From NCBI RefSeq assembly GCF_019049675.1, contig NZ_JAFMOW010000067.1, forward strand, positions 186,001 to 250,000: a stretch of DNA of 64,000 nt, given 5' to 3'. This document shows positions 1-11,113 of the stretch, piece by piece; the first letter of the stretch is position 1; each line of letters opens with the position of its first letter. The notes beneath the pieces were generated by a model. The model ran no database searches. It was given only the letters and a program-made list of their open reading frames with translations, and was not told the origin of the DNA. Both the position numbers and the translations under genes were made by a program. Source of the stretch: Rahnella bonaserana. Its GTDB lineage: Bacteria; Pseudomonadota; Gammaproteobacteria; Enterobacterales; Enterobacteriaceae.

Positions 1-37
1 GGCAACACAAATATTGTTATGCGTTATTCAAAAGATG

Positions 38-63
38 AGGCGCCCGCCCGTGAGAAGGCGCCT
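38..63 (-). terminator. Putative terminator of osmY
   Basis: A GC-rich hairpin (AGGCGCC / GGCGCCT, stems 38-44 and 57-63, 12-nt loop) lies 27 bp after the osmY stop. On the minus strand it is followed by a weak, interrupted T tract, so it is a plausible but not textbook intrinsic terminator. Confidence 0.5.
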
Positions 64-89
64 GGTACTACAGGTAGAGCAGAATATCG

Positions 90-680
90 TTACGGTGCGA
101 CTTTCAGGTCATTTTTGACGCTTTTCACGCCATCAACGGTTTTCGCAACGCTTTCAGCACGGTCAGACTGTGCCTGATCTTTCACTGCACCTGAAAGCTG
201 AACTACGCCGTCGGTGGTTTCAACTTTGACATTACGTGATGGGACGATGTCATCGGCCAGCAGTTTTGCTTTTACAGACGCTGTCGTTGCGCTGTCGCCG
301 GCATAGCCTTTCACGCTCTGGTCTTTGCTGTCTTTGGTGTGCAGTTTGTCGCTGACAGATTTAACGCCTTCAACTTTAGTTGCTGCAGCAACAGCCTGCT
401 CAGCTTCAGCCTGTGAGGCAACGAAGCCGCTCAGCGTGACCACACCAGAATTGGTGGTTACGGAGATGTCGCTGCTTTTGATGGCTTTATCATCCACCAG
501 TGCACTTTTAACTTTCGCTGTGATGGCGCTGTCGCCCATGTAGTTATCAACTTTCTTCATGGAACTATCGATTTTTGCACCTGCGCTATCAGTAGTCGTT
601 GCAGCCAGAGCGCTACCGCTCATCAGTGCGGTACCCAGTACTACGGCCATCATGGAATAGGCAAATTTAGAGTTTTTCAT
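90..680 (-). CDS. osmY: Osmotically inducible periplasmic protein OsmY
   Basis: This 196-residue protein has a Sec signal peptide (hydrophobic core about residues 8-26, cleavage likely after ALA) and two BON domains, roughly residues 50-115 and 128-195, each with the repeated pattern of an alpha segment, then V-x-V-x-T-x-x-G-V-V-x-L-S-G. The length matches E. coli OsmY (about 200 residues). OsmY is a periplasmic chaperone-like protein strongly induced by high osmolarity and stationary phase; the stress induction is family knowledge, since no sigma-S promoter was convincingly located here. A purine-rich ribosome-binding site (AAGGAAG) precedes the ATG. In E. coli osmY lies directly beside prfC; here a chitinase gene separates them. 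Confidence 0.95.
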   Translation of the reverse strand: MKNSKFAYSMMAVVLGTALMSGSALAATTTDSAGAKIDSSMKKVDNYMGDSAITAKVKSALVDDKAIKSSDISVTTNSGVVTLSGFVASQAEAEQAVAAATKVEGVKSVSDKLHTKDSKDQSVKGYAGDSATTASVKAKLLADDIVPSRNVKVETTDGVVQLSGAVKDQAQSDRAESVAKTVDGVKSVKNDLKVAP

Positions 681-1035
681 CGATTTCTTCCTTTCGGTTT
701 ATAAGCCTTGATTTCGGCTCTGTACGTCACATTCTTGGTGACGCCTTCTAACAATTTGTATTGCTGCTGTTTTTACTATCCTTGTAGCAGAGGATATCGT
801 TTTATTCTGGCTTTTAATTGCCTAGCGATATAACTCTCTGTTGAGTGACTTTAAAGTAGTGCTTTAAGCCACCATTTCCTGAACACACATTTAATATAGT
901 CAAGAATGATCAAATGTGTAGGAAGATCGTCGAATAGGGACTCTAATGCAGACAAGTCCGAAGGTTTTCACCCGGATCTGCGCAAAATATCGGCATAGTG
1001 ATAAGAAATATCTGGAGGCCAACCCGCCTCTGATA
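681..1035. other. Upstream region of osmY, no gene seen
   Basis: This non-coding stretch lies upstream of osmY and downstream of the chitinase gene, both on the minus strand. It should hold the osmY promoter. No convincing ORF, repeat or RNA gene was found. Confidence 0.5.
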
Positions 1036-1039
1036 AAAA

Positions 1040-1065
1040 AAATGGCTCCTTTAAAAGGAGCCATT
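1040..1065 (-). terminator. Intrinsic terminator of the chitinase gene
   Basis: A near-perfect inverted repeat (AAATGGCTCCTTT / AAAGGAGCCATTT) is followed on the minus strand by a run of eight T. It sits about 50 bp after the chitinase stop codon. Confidence 0.85.
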
Positions 1066-1117
1066 TGAAATTACAGCGTTAAAAACCAGGCATTAACGAT
1101 GAGACTTCAGTTTTAAA

Positions 1118-3673
1118 TTACTGCTTGTCCCACGCATCCTGCCAGTTAGTGCCGGTGGCTGGCGCATAAGCCCACGCCGCCTGACCACACCAGCCAGAGT
1201 ATGGGAAAGGTTTGCACTGATAAATGCTGCCATCACTGCCTAATACCTTGGTACCTGCCACGTATTTCTCACTGCTTTGCGGGTAAACATAGTCGTAACC
1301 TGCCGCCGCCGCTTTGGCTTTTACCACAACGGTGGTGGTCGCGGTATCCGTTAAACCGGTGTTATCAGTAACAGTTACGTCAACAGTGAAGCGGGTATCA
1401 ACCGTCACGTCTGGTGCAGTGATCACTTCAGTATTAGTCGCGTCACCCTGAGACGGTGCGACTGGCAATCCGGCCGGATTAGTCCACTGATAATGCAAAT
1501 CAGCAGCCTGCGTATCCGGATCGGTCACTTTTGCTGTCAGCGTCAGGGATTCACCAGAAGTCACGGTGTACGTGGATTCAAGAGTAACCGACGGTGCGAC
1601 AGGTTGAGATGCATCAATCACATTCACGCTGGTTTGCGCAGTGGTGCTGCCTTCGCTGTCACTCACGGTCAGAGAGAAGGTATACACCGCATTGGTCACC
1701 GGTTGCGCCACGCTGAATGTCGCTTTGGCAGAGTTGCTGTTTTGCAGCGTCACTGCCGGGCCGGAAACTTGTTTCCACTGATAAGTCAGGCTGTCGCCGT
1801 CTATATCGGTGCTGGCAGAACCGTCCAGTGTGATCACGCCGGTGCCGTTAACCTGCTGAGCCATACCGGCATTCGCGACCGGTGGCGTATTGGTAGCAAC
1901 CGGCGCGGCTGAACCGCTGGTGATTGGCGCAAAGATTTGGCTGTACGCATAAAGCGGAGCCTGTTCCGGCGTCATACCACTGTGTTCTGCGGAGACCTGA
2001 CCTGAAACGCCTGGCTGATCGCGCGCCATAGACCACGCGCCAATCATACCCAGTCCGTAATCTTTCGCCTGCTGGTAAACGAGGCGGGCATCGGAGAGAT
2101 AGAACACCTCGCCTTGCACATCGTTATAGCCAATCATCGGGGTCGTCCCCAACATGGCATAAACCTGCGCCGCGCTTTTCTCAGGGTATAAACCTTTCAC
2201 CTGAGTAAACAGATTGTCGATAGCCGAAGTCGCACATTTACCGTGGATATTCTGGCCTTCAGTGTTGGCTGACTGGCATTGAACGTTGCCGTAGTCCATT
2301 GCCATCACGTTTACGCCGGTGAGCACCACGCCCTGTTCTTTGGCATCCTGCAACACTTCCATCCCTTCATGGGTCAGACCGGTTGGCAGCACAGGTAAGG
2401 TATACCAGATGCCAATGTGACGGCCTTCGGCAGCCCAACGATCCTGCACCAGTTTGACAGCAGCATTACGACGCTGAACAGACTCTTTATCCGCCAGCCA
2501 GTTCCCTTCGATATCGAAATCAAGCACCTGCAGATTCAGGTTATCGACGATATCGTAGTAATGCTGTGCCAGATCATTCACGTTATTACAGGCAGCAGCC
2601 AGAGGGGCATTGTTCGCGCCGCCAATCGATACCATGATATCGCCGCCTGCTTCACGCAATGCTTTGATTTTGCTGTATTGCGCGTAGTTAGTGACGCTAT
2701 AAGCAGTGCCCCATGTCGGTACACAGGTGTTAGCATCTTTCGCTACCATAAAGGCCATGGTGAAGTGGTTAACGTTCTGGTTTTTCGCCAGACCCACCAG
2801 GTCAGGTTGCATATTTAAAGTGAAATCGACATATGGCGCATAGAACTGAGCAGGCCATGGATTCTTCGGCGTACCCACACGCTCTTTGGTGCCGCTCCAG
2901 TCCATATAAACAGCCCATGGTGTAACATCGTCTGGTTTCACTTTCTGAACAATTACAGAAGACTGATAATTCTTGCCGTTATATTTCACCAGGGAATTAG
3001 CAGGATATAATGTATTGATATCCAACGTTGGCGCGTTATCAATTTGATCCTGAGAATAAGTTTGTACTGCACCTAACGGTTTCCACGGATGGCCGTTATT
3101 TCCTTCAGGGTTTTGATTGATTGCCAGAGACGGATCATTATTAACGGTATAGAACAGAGCTTCATACATCACTCCGTCTTTCTGAACTTTATCACCCTGA
3201 TTATAGGTTGTGCTGGTGCTCCAGACCGGCGTCGGTGCATAGGCTACCCACGGATTATTTTCTGCTGGTGCGAAACTGTGTGCAGGCGTTGCTTTAGACG
3301 TTTTGTACGTCATGCCATTTGCCAGAACAATATCACCGGCTAAATAATCGCGGCTGCTGTCATAATTAACATAATTATTCTGGGTACCGTCACCGGCGAT
3401 TTCACAAACGGTCGGGTTACCGTATTGGCTCATTTCAGTTGCAGATGCGGCGCGAACTTTACGCCACGGGTTGGCACCCTCATCTTGTTCTGCCGTGCCC
3501 GGGCAATTGGTTGCACCGACCCACCACGCATTGGAGTAAACACTGCCGTCGAAGATAACTTCATAAGTGTCGCCGCCTTCCTGTCCGTTCCACGCTTCAA
3601 GCGCAAAGGCGCTGGCTGAAGCCATCGTCAGACCGGCAATACACAGCATCTGTGTGATTTTATTCATTTTCAT
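1118..3673 (-). CDS. Secreted multidomain GH18 chitinase
   Basis: This 851-residue exported chitinase begins with a signal peptide (residues 1-24, ending AFA). Aromatic-rich modules of the CBM5/12 chitin-binding type follow, for example residues 108-146, 148-200 and 222-256, each ending in a W-x-x-Y or PW element. The GH18 domain spans about 275-590, with the catalytic D-x-D-x-E signature at D385, D387, E389 and the SIGG strand at 349-352. Two PKD-like Ig domains follow (about 595-695 and 700-790), then a C-terminal CBM5/12 (about 800-851). The layout resembles E. coli ChiA (YheB), a GspD-secreted endochitinase, but I do not assign a symbol. It should cut beta-1,4-linked GlcNAc polymers outside the cell. 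An SD (AAGGAATG) precedes the ATG. Confidence 0.88.
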   Translation of the reverse strand: MKMNKITQMLCIAGLTMASASAFALEAWNGQEGGDTYEVIFDGSVYSNAWWVGATNCPGTAEQDEGANPWRKVRAASATEMSQYGNPTVCEIAGDGTQNNYVNYDSSRDYLAGDIVLANGMTYKTSKATPAHSFAPAENNPWVAYAPTPVWSTSTTYNQGDKVQKDGVMYEALFYTVNNDPSLAINQNPEGNNGHPWKPLGAVQTYSQDQIDNAPTLDINTLYPANSLVKYNGKNYQSSVIVQKVKPDDVTPWAVYMDWSGTKERVGTPKNPWPAQFYAPYVDFTLNMQPDLVGLAKNQNVNHFTMAFMVAKDANTCVPTWGTAYSVTNYAQYSKIKALREAGGDIMVSIGGANNAPLAAACNNVNDLAQHYYDIVDNLNLQVLDFDIEGNWLADKESVQRRNAAVKLVQDRWAAEGRHIGIWYTLPVLPTGLTHEGMEVLQDAKEQGVVLTGVNVMAMDYGNVQCQSANTEGQNIHGKCATSAIDNLFTQVKGLYPEKSAAQVYAMLGTTPMIGYNDVQGEVFYLSDARLVYQQAKDYGLGMIGAWSMARDQPGVSGQVSAEHSGMTPEQAPLYAYSQIFAPITSGSAAPVATNTPPVANAGMAQQVNGTGVITLDGSASTDIDGDSLTYQWKQVSGPAVTLQNSNSAKATFSVAQPVTNAVYTFSLTVSDSEGSTTAQTSVNVIDASQPVAPSVTLESTYTVTSGESLTLTAKVTDPDTQAADLHYQWTNPAGLPVAPSQGDATNTEVITAPDVTVDTRFTVDVTVTDNTGLTDTATTTVVVKAKAAAAGYDYVYPQSSEKYVAGTKVLGSDGSIYQCKPFPYSGWCGQAAWAYAPATGTNWQDAWDKQ

Positions 3674-4045
3674 AACTTACATTCCTTATATATATATATC
3701 ATTACCACGGCGGGATATTCATAGAATACATATATGTTTCGCGAGAAAACCTATTTTAAACTATGGGTAATTGAGAATTTTGTTATTAATCCATAAATTC
3801 GAAGCATGTATTTATAGTGATACATATTAAATAAACATGGAGTAACTTGTGACCCACATATGATGACACATTTATTCAGAAAGAAACCCATCTAAAACTA
3901 AATACCCGACTAACAATTACAATTAAGATTATTTAATAACTAAGGAATGTTATTTCTCATTAAGTATTCAGCAAGGTAATAAATAAACCTAATTAACGAC
4001 ATAAATTAATATATAATTTATGAATAAAGAATTAAGCCGTAATAA
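3674..4045. other. AT-rich promoter region of the chitinase gene
   Basis: About 370 bp, strongly AT-rich and gene-free, lie between the chitinase start and the prfC terminator. It must hold the chitinase promoter. The composition, and the known H-NS silencing of E. coli chiA, suggest xenogeneic silencing, but this is inference. Confidence 0.5.
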
Positions 4046-4071
4046 AAAAGGCGACATAAATGTCGCCTTTT
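4046..4071 (-). terminator. Intrinsic terminator of prfC
   Basis: A perfect stem, AAAAGGCGACA / TGTCGCCTTTT with a 4-nt loop, is followed on the minus strand by a T run. It lies 17 bp beyond the prfC stop. Its A/T flanks would let it work in both directions. Confidence 0.88.
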
Positions 4072-4087
4072 CAGAAATTGGAACAGA

Positions 4088-5677
4088 TTAATGTTCGCGG
4101 GTTTTGCGGAATTTCACTTCAGGATAACGCTCTGAAGCCAGATTCAGGTTCACCATGGTGGGTGCGATATACGCCAGATTATCGCCGCCATCCAGTGCCA
4201 GGTTAGTTTCGTTTTTGCGTTTGAATTCTTCGAACTTCTTCACGTCGCTGCATTCCACCCAGCGCGCGGTGGAAACGTTCACCGATTCGTAAATCGCCTC
4301 GACGTTATATTCGCTTTTCAGACGCGCCACGACCACTTCAAACTGCAGCACACCGACCGCACCAACGATCAAATCGTTGTTAGAGATCGGACGGAAGACC
4401 TGTACCGCACCTTCTTCTGAAAGCTGTACCAGCCCTTTCAGCAACTGTTTCTGTTTCAGCGGGTCACGCAGGCGGATACGTCGGAACAGTTCAGGGGCGA
4501 AGTTAGGAATGCCGGTGAACTTCATGTTCTCACCCTGAGTGAAGGTGTCGCCAATCTGAATCGTACCGTGGTTGTGCAGACCGATGATATCGCCCGGATA
4601 GGCTTCTTCTACGTGTGAACGATCGCCAGCCATAAAGGTCAGCGCATCGGAAATCACCACGTCTTTACCGGTACGCACCTGACGCAGTTTCATGCCCTTT
4701 TCATATTTACCGGACACAACACGCATGAACGCCACGCGGTCACGGTGTTTCGGATCCATGTTGGCCTGAATCTTAAATACAAACCCGGTGAATTTCTCGT
4801 CATCGGCTTTCACTTCGCGCAGGTCAGTTTTACGTGGCATCGGCGCAGGCGCCCAGTCCACCAGACCGTCGAGCATGTGATCGACACCAAAGTTACCGAG
4901 TGCGGTACCGAAGAACACCGGCGTCAGTTCGCCCTGCAGGAAAGCTTCGTGATCGAATTCATGGGATGCACCCTGAACCAGTTCCAGCTCTTCACGCAGT
5001 TGCAAAGCCAGATCTTCGCCAACCGCAGCATCAAGCTCAGGATTATTCAGGCCTTTCACGACGCGAACTTCCTGGATGGTATGACCTTTACCGGTCTGAT
5101 ACAGATACACTTCATCTTTATAGAGGTGGTAAACCCCTTTGAACAATTTACCGCAGCCGATCGGCCAGGTAATCGGAGAACAGGCAATTTTCAGCTCGCG
5201 CTCCACTTCGTCCATGACTTCCATCGGATCACGGATGTCACGGTCGAGTTTGTTCATAAAAGTCAGGATCGGCGTATCACGCAGACGGGTAACTTCCATC
5301 AGCTTACGGGTCCTGTCTTCGACACCTTTTGCGGCGTCGATCACCATCAGACAGCAGTCAACGGCGGTCAGGGTACGGTAGGTATCTTCGGAGAAGTCTT
5401 CGTGCCCCGGGGTGTCGAGCAGGTTAACCAGACACTGTTTGTACGGGAACTGCATCACGGACGTGGTAATGGAGATACCACGTTGTTTTTCCATTTCCAT
5501 CCAGTCGGATTTGGCGTGATGGCTGGAGCCGCGGCCTTTTACCGTACCGGCGGTCTGAATCGCCTGTCCGAATAACAGAACTTTTTCAGTAATAGTGGTT
5601 TTACCGGCATCGGGGTGAGAGATGATGGCAAATGTGCGGCGCTTGGCCACTTCAAGGGCGTATTCACTTGGAGACAT
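4088..5677 (-). CDS. prfC: Peptide chain release factor 3 (RF3)
   Basis: RF3 is the ribosome-bound GTPase that recycles RF1 and RF2 after stop-codon peptide release. The P-loop H-P-D-A-G-K-T-T is at residues 21-28, the G3 DTPGHE motif and the G4 NKLD motif follow, then EF-Tu-like beta-barrel domains. An upstream in-frame GTG at 5722 would add 15 residues. I chose the ATG at 5677 because it gives 529 residues, the usual RF3 length, and starts just before the conserved E-V-A-K-R-R-T-F segment. The ribosome-binding site before this ATG is weak. In E. coli yjjG lies between prfC and rimI; here only about 145 bp of non-coding DNA does. Confidence 0.96.
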   Translation of the reverse strand: MSPSEYALEVAKRRTFAIISHPDAGKTTITEKVLLFGQAIQTAGTVKGRGSSHHAKSDWMEMEKQRGISITTSVMQFPYKQCLVNLLDTPGHEDFSEDTYRTLTAVDCCLMVIDAAKGVEDRTRKLMEVTRLRDTPILTFMNKLDRDIRDPMEVMDEVERELKIACSPITWPIGCGKLFKGVYHLYKDEVYLYQTGKGHTIQEVRVVKGLNNPELDAAVGEDLALQLREELELVQGASHEFDHEAFLQGELTPVFFGTALGNFGVDHMLDGLVDWAPAPMPRKTDLREVKADDEKFTGFVFKIQANMDPKHRDRVAFMRVVSGKYEKGMKLRQVRTGKDVVISDALTFMAGDRSHVEEAYPGDIIGLHNHGTIQIGDTFTQGENMKFTGIPNFAPELFRRIRLRDPLKQKQLLKGLVQLSEEGAVQVFRPISNNDLIVGAVGVLQFEVVVARLKSEYNVEAIYESVNVSTARWVECSDVKKFEEFKRKNETNLALDGGDNLAYIAPTMVNLNLASERYPEVKFRKTREH

Positions 5678-5822
5678 GTTTTTCACGTTTCTGCGGTTGG
5701 TCCGCCCTGCATAGGATTTCACATCACGTCAGAAGATGACGTCAGGCAAAGCGGTAATAAAAGTTATAGCCGGCTATTTTCACTGATTTAGCCGGGATGG
5801 GCAATCAATGGTTTTTTGTACT

Positions 5823-6266
5823 CTATCCCAGCGGCAGCGCCATCATAATGGCATCTTCGCGGCCTTGTGCGGCGGGATAGTAATTGCGGCGAACGGAGAG
5901 TTCGTTAAAGCCCAGGCTTTCATAGAGCGCGATCGCTTTAGCGTTAGAGGCGCGGACTTCGAGCCATAACGTGAAAACATCTTTCTGCTCAAGCTGTTGT
6001 ATCACTTCTTCCAGCAATGTGCGGCCTAAGCCCTGACGCTGAAAAGCCGGATCGATGGCAATATTGAAAAGCGTCGCTTCGTCGAGGACAATTTGGGTGA
6101 TAGCAAAACCGGCCATCACTTCGTCCTGCATGATCTTGAGATTCAGATAGCGCTCGCCCTGATTGCTGGCCAGCGTTTTTTCCGTCCACGGAAAGGCATG
6201 GCTGGCCTGCTCAATTTCAAATGCACGGGGAAGATCAGCGGTGGTCAGGATAGAAATGTTGTTCAT
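5823..6266 (-). CDS. rimI: Ribosomal protein S18-alanine N-acetyltransferase RimI
   Basis: RimI acetylates the N-terminal alanine of ribosomal protein S18. The GNAT acetyl-CoA loop R-Q-G-L-G-R is visible near residue 78, together with the family's N-terminal H-A-F-P-W and the late R-R-N-Y-Y-P segment. A GTG two codons upstream (6272) is possible, but the ATG at 6266 matches the usual start (M-N-x-I-S) and the usual length (147-148 residues). Its start lies inside the 3' end of holD, so the two are probably translated from one transcript. Confidence 0.94.
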   Translation of the reverse strand: MNNISILTTADLPRAFEIEQASHAFPWTEKTLASNQGERYLNLKIMQDEVMAGFAITQIVLDEATLFNIAIDPAFQRQGLGRTLLEEVIQQLEQKDVFTLWLEVRASNAKAIALYESLGFNELSVRRNYYPAAQGREDAIMMALPLG

Positions 6267-6648
6267 TTTCACAGATCTGCTGCCAGAGCGCGCGTTTTGC
6301 GCCGGCGTCTTGATAAAGTTCGGCCAGAGCCGGACTGGATAACTGCGGACCGGCGAGAGTCAGCGGTTCGCTTAACCCCAGTCGCCAGATATTGCAGCGG
6401 GTATCTTCAGGCAACATAGTGACCTGCTCCGGCGTCAGACGATAAACCTGCTGTGCGTTCAGTGCCAGACTGCGCAGGACATCGCTAACCAGCGGGTCAT
6501 CTTCCGCCGGGGGAACATCTGCCACAATCAGCAGTTTAGTGTCTGCAGGCAGGCTGACCGCCACTTCGCCCTGTAAAACCGCGGGCCGGCGCAGCGTCCA
6601 CTGGGTGATCCCCAGTTGCTGTAACAGTGTGTCTCGTCTGGATGCCAT
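6235..6648 (-). CDS. holD: DNA polymerase III psi subunit
   Basis: HolD (psi, 137 residues) joins chi (HolC) to the clamp loader and so links the replicase to single-stranded-DNA-binding protein. The sequence keeps the conserved N-terminal S-R-R-D...Q-L-G-I-T-Q-W-x-L-R-R-P segment used to contact chi, and the central D-P-L-V-S-D-V-L-R segment. It is 32 bp overlapped with rimI and divergent from rsmC (114 bp apart), as in E. coli. Confidence 0.94.
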   Translation of the reverse strand: MASRRDTLLQQLGITQWTLRRPAVLQGEVAVSLPADTKLLIVADVPPAEDDPLVSDVLRSLALNAQQVYRLTPEQVTMLPEDTRCNIWRLGLSEPLTLAGPQLSSPALAELYQDAGAKRALWQQICENEQHFYPDHR

Positions 6649-6762
6649 GCCTGTTTCCTGCCCGTTGAATACCGAAAAAGCCCGGCTATGCTAGCAAACA
6701 CATCGAACATGCGCCAATAAACCTCTATAATCGCCAGCTAATTCCTGAGGAGCCTCACCCTG

Positions 6763-7809
6763 ATGTCTGCATTAACTCCGGCCAGCGAAGTCATACTGCG
6801 CCATAGCGAAGAATTCGAAGGTCGCCGTGTATTATTCGCCGGCGACTTACAAGACAGCCTGCCTGCTGAAATCGACGCCGAAGAAGTTCGCGTCCACACC
6901 AATATGTATCACCACTGGCAGATGCTCAGCAAAGCGCTGGGTGAAAACGTTCAGTTTGGTTTAGTGGCAGATGCTGAGTTTATCGCGCCGTGCGATGTGC
7001 TGGTGTATTACTGGCCGAAGAGCAAACTGGAAGCGAAATTCCAGCTGTTCAACTTACTTTCACAGTTGCCGGTCGGCATTGATGTGTTTGTCATCGGCGA
7101 AAACCGCAGTGGCGTACGCAGTGCGGAAACCACGCTGGAAGGTCTGTGTGAACTGAGCAAAGTCGACAGCGCACGTCGTTGCGGTTTGTATCATGGTCGT
7201 CTGGAAAAGCAGCCTGAATTTGATGCTGACGGCTGGTGGGATCATTACATGGTTGAAGAAGTGACCATTAAAACTCTGCCGGGCGTGTTCAGCCGTGAAG
7301 GTCTGGACAGCGGAAGTCTGCTGCTGATCAACACGTTTGAAGAACCGGTGAAAGGCAAAGTGCTGGATGTGGCTTGCGGTTCCGGCGTGCTGGCTTCTGT
7401 ACTCGCCATGTACTCGCCGAAGATGAAAATCACGCTCAGTGATGTGAGCGCCGCCGCTATCGAAGCCAGCCGCGCCACACTGGCGGCGAACGACCTGCCA
7501 GGTGAAGTGATCGCGAGCAACGTCTATTCCGACATTGCCGGTCGTTTTGACATGATCATCTCCAACCCGCCATTCCACGAAGGTCTGCAAACCAGCCTGA
7601 CAGCGGCTGAGCAACTGATCCGTGGCGCAGTGGGCCATCTGAACATTGGCGGTGAACTGCGCATTGTGGCTAATGCCTTCCTGCCGTATGCCGCCCTGCT
7701 CGATGATGCGTTTGGCAGCCATGAAGTGCTGGCACAGAACGGCCGCTTTAAGGTTTATAAAGCCGTCCGTGGCCGTCCGCCGCGCGATTTGAAAAAGAAA
7801 AAACGTTAA
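6763..7809 (+). CDS. rsmC: 16S rRNA (guanine-1207-N2)-methyltransferase
   Basis: RsmC uses S-adenosylmethionine to make m2G1207 in 16S rRNA of the 30S subunit. The 348-residue protein has the family's N-terminal degenerate methyltransferase-like domain and a C-terminal Rossmann domain with SAM-binding motif I ([11 protein letters not shown], residues 200-210) and the catalytic N-P-P-F (268-271). The C-terminal tail is lysine-rich. A good SD (TGAGGAG) precedes the ATG. It is divergently transcribed from holD. Confidence 0.96.
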   Translation: MSALTPASEVILRHSEEFEGRRVLFAGDLQDSLPAEIDAEEVRVHTNMYHHWQMLSKALGENVQFGLVADAEFIAPCDVLVYYWPKSKLEAKFQLFNLLSQLPVGIDVFVIGENRSGVRSAETTLEGLCELSKVDSARRCGLYHGRLEKQPEFDADGWWDHYMVEEVTIKTLPGVFSREGLDSGSLLLINTFEEPVKGKVLDVACGSGVLASVLAMYSPKMKITLSDVSAAAIEASRATLAANDLPGEVIASNVYSDIAGRFDMIISNPPFHEGLQTSLTAAEQLIRGAVGHLNIGGELRIVANAFLPYAALLDDAFGSHEVLAQNGRFKVYKAVRGRPPRDLKKKKR

Positions 7810-7813
7810 TCAG

Positions 7814-8806
<993 letters not shown>

Positions 8807-8931
8807 CGAATTTTCCTTTTTGACTCTAAGAGAGAAGTAACGAAGTGAAGTGTGGTTGTTATGTCAGAAAAGATAAATCAGCGAAAACGTGCAACACTGT
8901 TCATAAATCGCAAACAATCAGCGGGGACGTT

Positions 8932-9870
8932 ATGGACCAAATTCAGGCGATGAGAGTTTTCATCCGTATTGCCGAACTGGAAAGTTTTAGCCGTGCAGCG
9001 GAAGACCTGAATCTGCCCCGCGCCACGGTCAGTACCACGCTTAAACGCCTTGAACAACGTCTGGGTGTCCGCCTGTTTTTACGCACCACGAGGCAGGTGA
9101 AAATCACCGACGAAGGCAAAATTTACTACCAGCGCTGTCTGCAACTGATCTCGGCGCTGGAAGAATCCGACGCCCTTTTTGCGCATCATAAAAATCAGCC
9201 CGCAGGCATTGTCCGCATCGACATGCCGCATTCTCTGGCACGTGTGATGGTGATCCCCGCGTTGCCGGGGTTTTACCAGCGCTATCCGCAAATGACCCTG
9301 AGCGTCAGCGCCAATGACAACGCGATCAACCTGCTCGATCAGGGTGTGGATTGTGTCGTGCGCGCCTGGCCTTCAGAAGATGACAATTTACAGTCGCGCC
9401 ATCTGGCGGATTTGAAACAAATCACCTGTGCCTCACCTGAGTATTTGGCGAAATTCGGCATACCTGAAACGCCGGAGGATCTCGCCGGACACCAAGCCGT
9501 AGGCTACTTTTTTGCCCATCAGCGGGCAGATTCGCATCTGGAATTCGTGACAGGCGGAAAGGTTGTAAAGCGGCAATTACCGGACAAACTGACTGTCAGC
9601 GGCGCTGATGCTTATGTCGCCGCCGCAAAAGCCGGTTTCGGCCTGATACAGGCTTCCGAACTGGCGATGGCTCAGGAACTGGAAAAGGGCGAACTGGTGG
9701 AAGTATTACATCAGCATCTTCCGCCACCGATGCCGTTATACATCATGTACTCGCCTGGCCGTTTTCTTGCGCCGAGGATCCGTGTGCTGCTCGACTGGTT
9801 GATCGCGTTGTTTTCCAGCCCCGTTCAACCGGACAATCAGAAAGCCATTCCGGGTAAAATCGTTGATTAA
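8932..9870 (+). CDS. LysR-family transcriptional regulator
   Basis: This 312-residue regulator has an N-terminal winged helix-turn-helix (residues 1-60, motif S-F-S-R-A-A-E-D-L-N) and a LysR substrate-binding domain (about 90-300). A longer reading from 8845 is open, but the ATG at 8932 gives the canonical N-terminus (M-D-Q-I-Q-A-M-R-V-F) and has a GGGGACG ribosome-binding site. It sits divergent to the aldo/keto reductase with 125 bp between starts, so it probably controls that gene and itself. The inducer is not predictable. Confidence 0.9.
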   Translation: MDQIQAMRVFIRIAELESFSRAAEDLNLPRATVSTTLKRLEQRLGVRLFLRTTRQVKITDEGKIYYQRCLQLISALEESDALFAHHKNQPAGIVRIDMPHSLARVMVIPALPGFYQRYPQMTLSVSANDNAINLLDQGVDCVVRAWPSEDDNLQSRHLADLKQITCASPEYLAKFGIPETPEDLAGHQAVGYFFAHQRADSHLEFVTGGKVVKRQLPDKLTVSGADAYVAAAKAGFGLIQASELAMAQELEKGELVEVLHQHLPPPMPLYIMYSPGRFLAPRIRVLLDWLIALFSSPVQPDNQKAIPGKIVD

Positions 9871-9966
9871 ACCATCGATTACCCTGAGTACTCTCTGACA
9901 CATTGAATCATTCACGGTGAATATGCTGTTTTTTACATCAAACGCCCGGAATGGGGGAAATAACTA

Positions 9967-9994
9967 TTGACGCCTGTGGGAAAATCTCTAGAAT
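9967..9994 (+). promoter_or_regulatory. Sigma-70 promoter of the tRNA-Leu array
   Basis: TTGACG (-35, 9967-9972) and TAGAAT (-10, 9989-9994) are separated by 16 bp. A GC-rich discriminator (TCGCCCCCG) follows, the hallmark of a stringently controlled stable-RNA promoter. It lies 70 bp before the first tRNA. Confidence 0.8.
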
Positions 9995-10063
9995 TCGCCC
10001 CCGTGGTTGTGTTACTTGCTGATGACATTCCGATGAATGCATCAACACAGTAATCAATTGGAA

Positions 10064-10149
10064 GCGATGGTGGCGGAATTGGTAGACGCGCTAGCTTCAG
10101 GTGTTAGTGTCCTTTGGATGTGAGGGTTCGAGTCCCTCCCTTCGCACCA
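10064..10149 (+). tRNA. tRNA-Leu (anticodon CAG), copy 1
   Basis: An 86-nt class II tRNA with long variable arm, anticodon CAG and encoded CCA end. T arm GAGGG/CCCTC with TTCGAGT loop. The acceptor stem GCGATGG / CCTTCGC has a U-U mismatch at pair 5-68, unlike copy 3, and the variable arm is one base shorter than in copy 3. Confidence 0.95.
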
Positions 10150-10185
10150 AAACAACCACAAGATTTATATTGCACGGCACGGTAC

Positions 10186-10271
10186 GCGATGGTGGCGGAA
10201 TTGGTAGACGCGCTAGCTTCAGGTGTTAGTGTCCTTCGGATGTGAGGGTTCGAGTCCCTCCCTTCGCACCA
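10186..10271 (+). tRNA. tRNA-Leu (anticodon CAG), copy 2
   Basis: Nearly identical to copy 1: it differs by one base in the variable arm (CTTCGG for CTTTGG) and shares the GCGATGG acceptor strand with the 5-68 U-U mismatch. 86 nt including CCA; 36 bp after copy 1, so cotranscribed. Confidence 0.95.
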
Positions 10272-10311
10272 CTCCGGTGATATAAATCAGCAGTAAGCAG
10301 AAATCATCTGT

Positions 10312-10398
10312 GCGAAGGTGGCGGAATTGGTAGACGCGCTAGCTTCAGGTGTTAGTGTTCTTACGGACGTGAGGGTTCAAGTCCCTCTCTTCGCACCA
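10312..10398 (+). tRNA. tRNA-Leu (anticodon CAG), copy 3
   Basis: An 87-nt tRNA with acceptor GCGAAGG / TCTTCGC (fully paired apart from a G-U), a variable arm like E. coli leuQPV (CTTACGGACG), and a TTCAAGT T loop. It lies 40 bp after copy 2, completing a three-gene array analogous to E. coli leuQPV. Confidence 0.95.
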
Positions 10399-10531
10399 CA
10401 TGATTCTGTTCTCCGGCTTTTCCTTCCTGCATCAACTCTCTCGTTTTCAGAAAATAAAAAATCCCAGCGGCTTTACTGTGCTTCCTGTTTTTCATCTCTT
10501 TTGATTCCTTTTCAGTAACAATCACTTATCA

Positions 10532-10813
10532 CTATAGACTAAAATTCAACGTGACCGCCGCCAGTCCGCCTGCCAGCGCCATAAACGACGGCAACAGCAT
10601 ATAGTGACGCAGCGTACGATGAAACAACATGACCAGCGTCGCCAGCATTGCGACTACCACCAGCATCCGCAGCTGGTCGAGCGTCATATGCGTCAGCGCC
10701 AGCAAAGGCATCAGCGCACAGGGCAGCAACACACCCCAGCCACTGGTGAGACGCTTACCCAATATCCAGACAACCGCCCAGATCCCACATGCTATGACAA
10801 TCGCCGGTATCAT
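10532..10813 (-). CDS. Small inner-membrane protein, DUF1435-like
   Basis: A 93-residue very hydrophobic protein with about three or four membrane segments and a central S-G-W-G-V-L-L-P motif. It resembles the DUF1435 proteins such as E. coli YjjZ, encoded near rsmC, but this rests on memory of the family and is tentative. A GTG at 10876 would give 114 residues; I prefer the ATG at 10813 because GGAG lies 8 nt upstream of it. No function is known. Confidence 0.55.
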   Translation of the reverse strand: MIPAIVIACGIWAVVWILGKRLTSGWGVLLPCALMPLLALTHMTLDQLRMLVVVAMLATLVMLFHRTLRHYMLLPSFMALAGGLAAVTLNFSL

Positions 10814-11113
10814 AACCCTGCTCCAAACGTTGATAATGAGAACCAATATCATATAGGATTTTTTCTCATTTACCACCTATTTGCAGCGGTGCCCTCCGTT
10901 AGGGTGACACCTGACGACAAAAGTGCTAATTTTGGAGCCGTAAAACAAATTAGCTCATGCAGCCCTATTAAAATAGTGACACTAATAAGACCTTTATTGA
11001 TTCCTAATAATTACCTGTTAGAACTATTAGCCTGTTTACACGGAATACAACCGCGGTATTAGGCGATAAGACACTTTATCTATTCAGACCAACACACGCT
11101 AAATAGAGTAAAT

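Noticed and set aside
4745-5575. Long 276-codon plus-strand frame opposite prfC
   Set aside because: It is antisense to the conserved RF3 gene, rich in H/R/Q/F as expected of a shadow frame, and lacks initiation signals.
10318-10518. Open frame of 66 codons through the third tRNA-Leu
   Set aside because: It translates the tRNA gene itself and has no ribosome-binding site; a typical tRNA-overlapping artefact.
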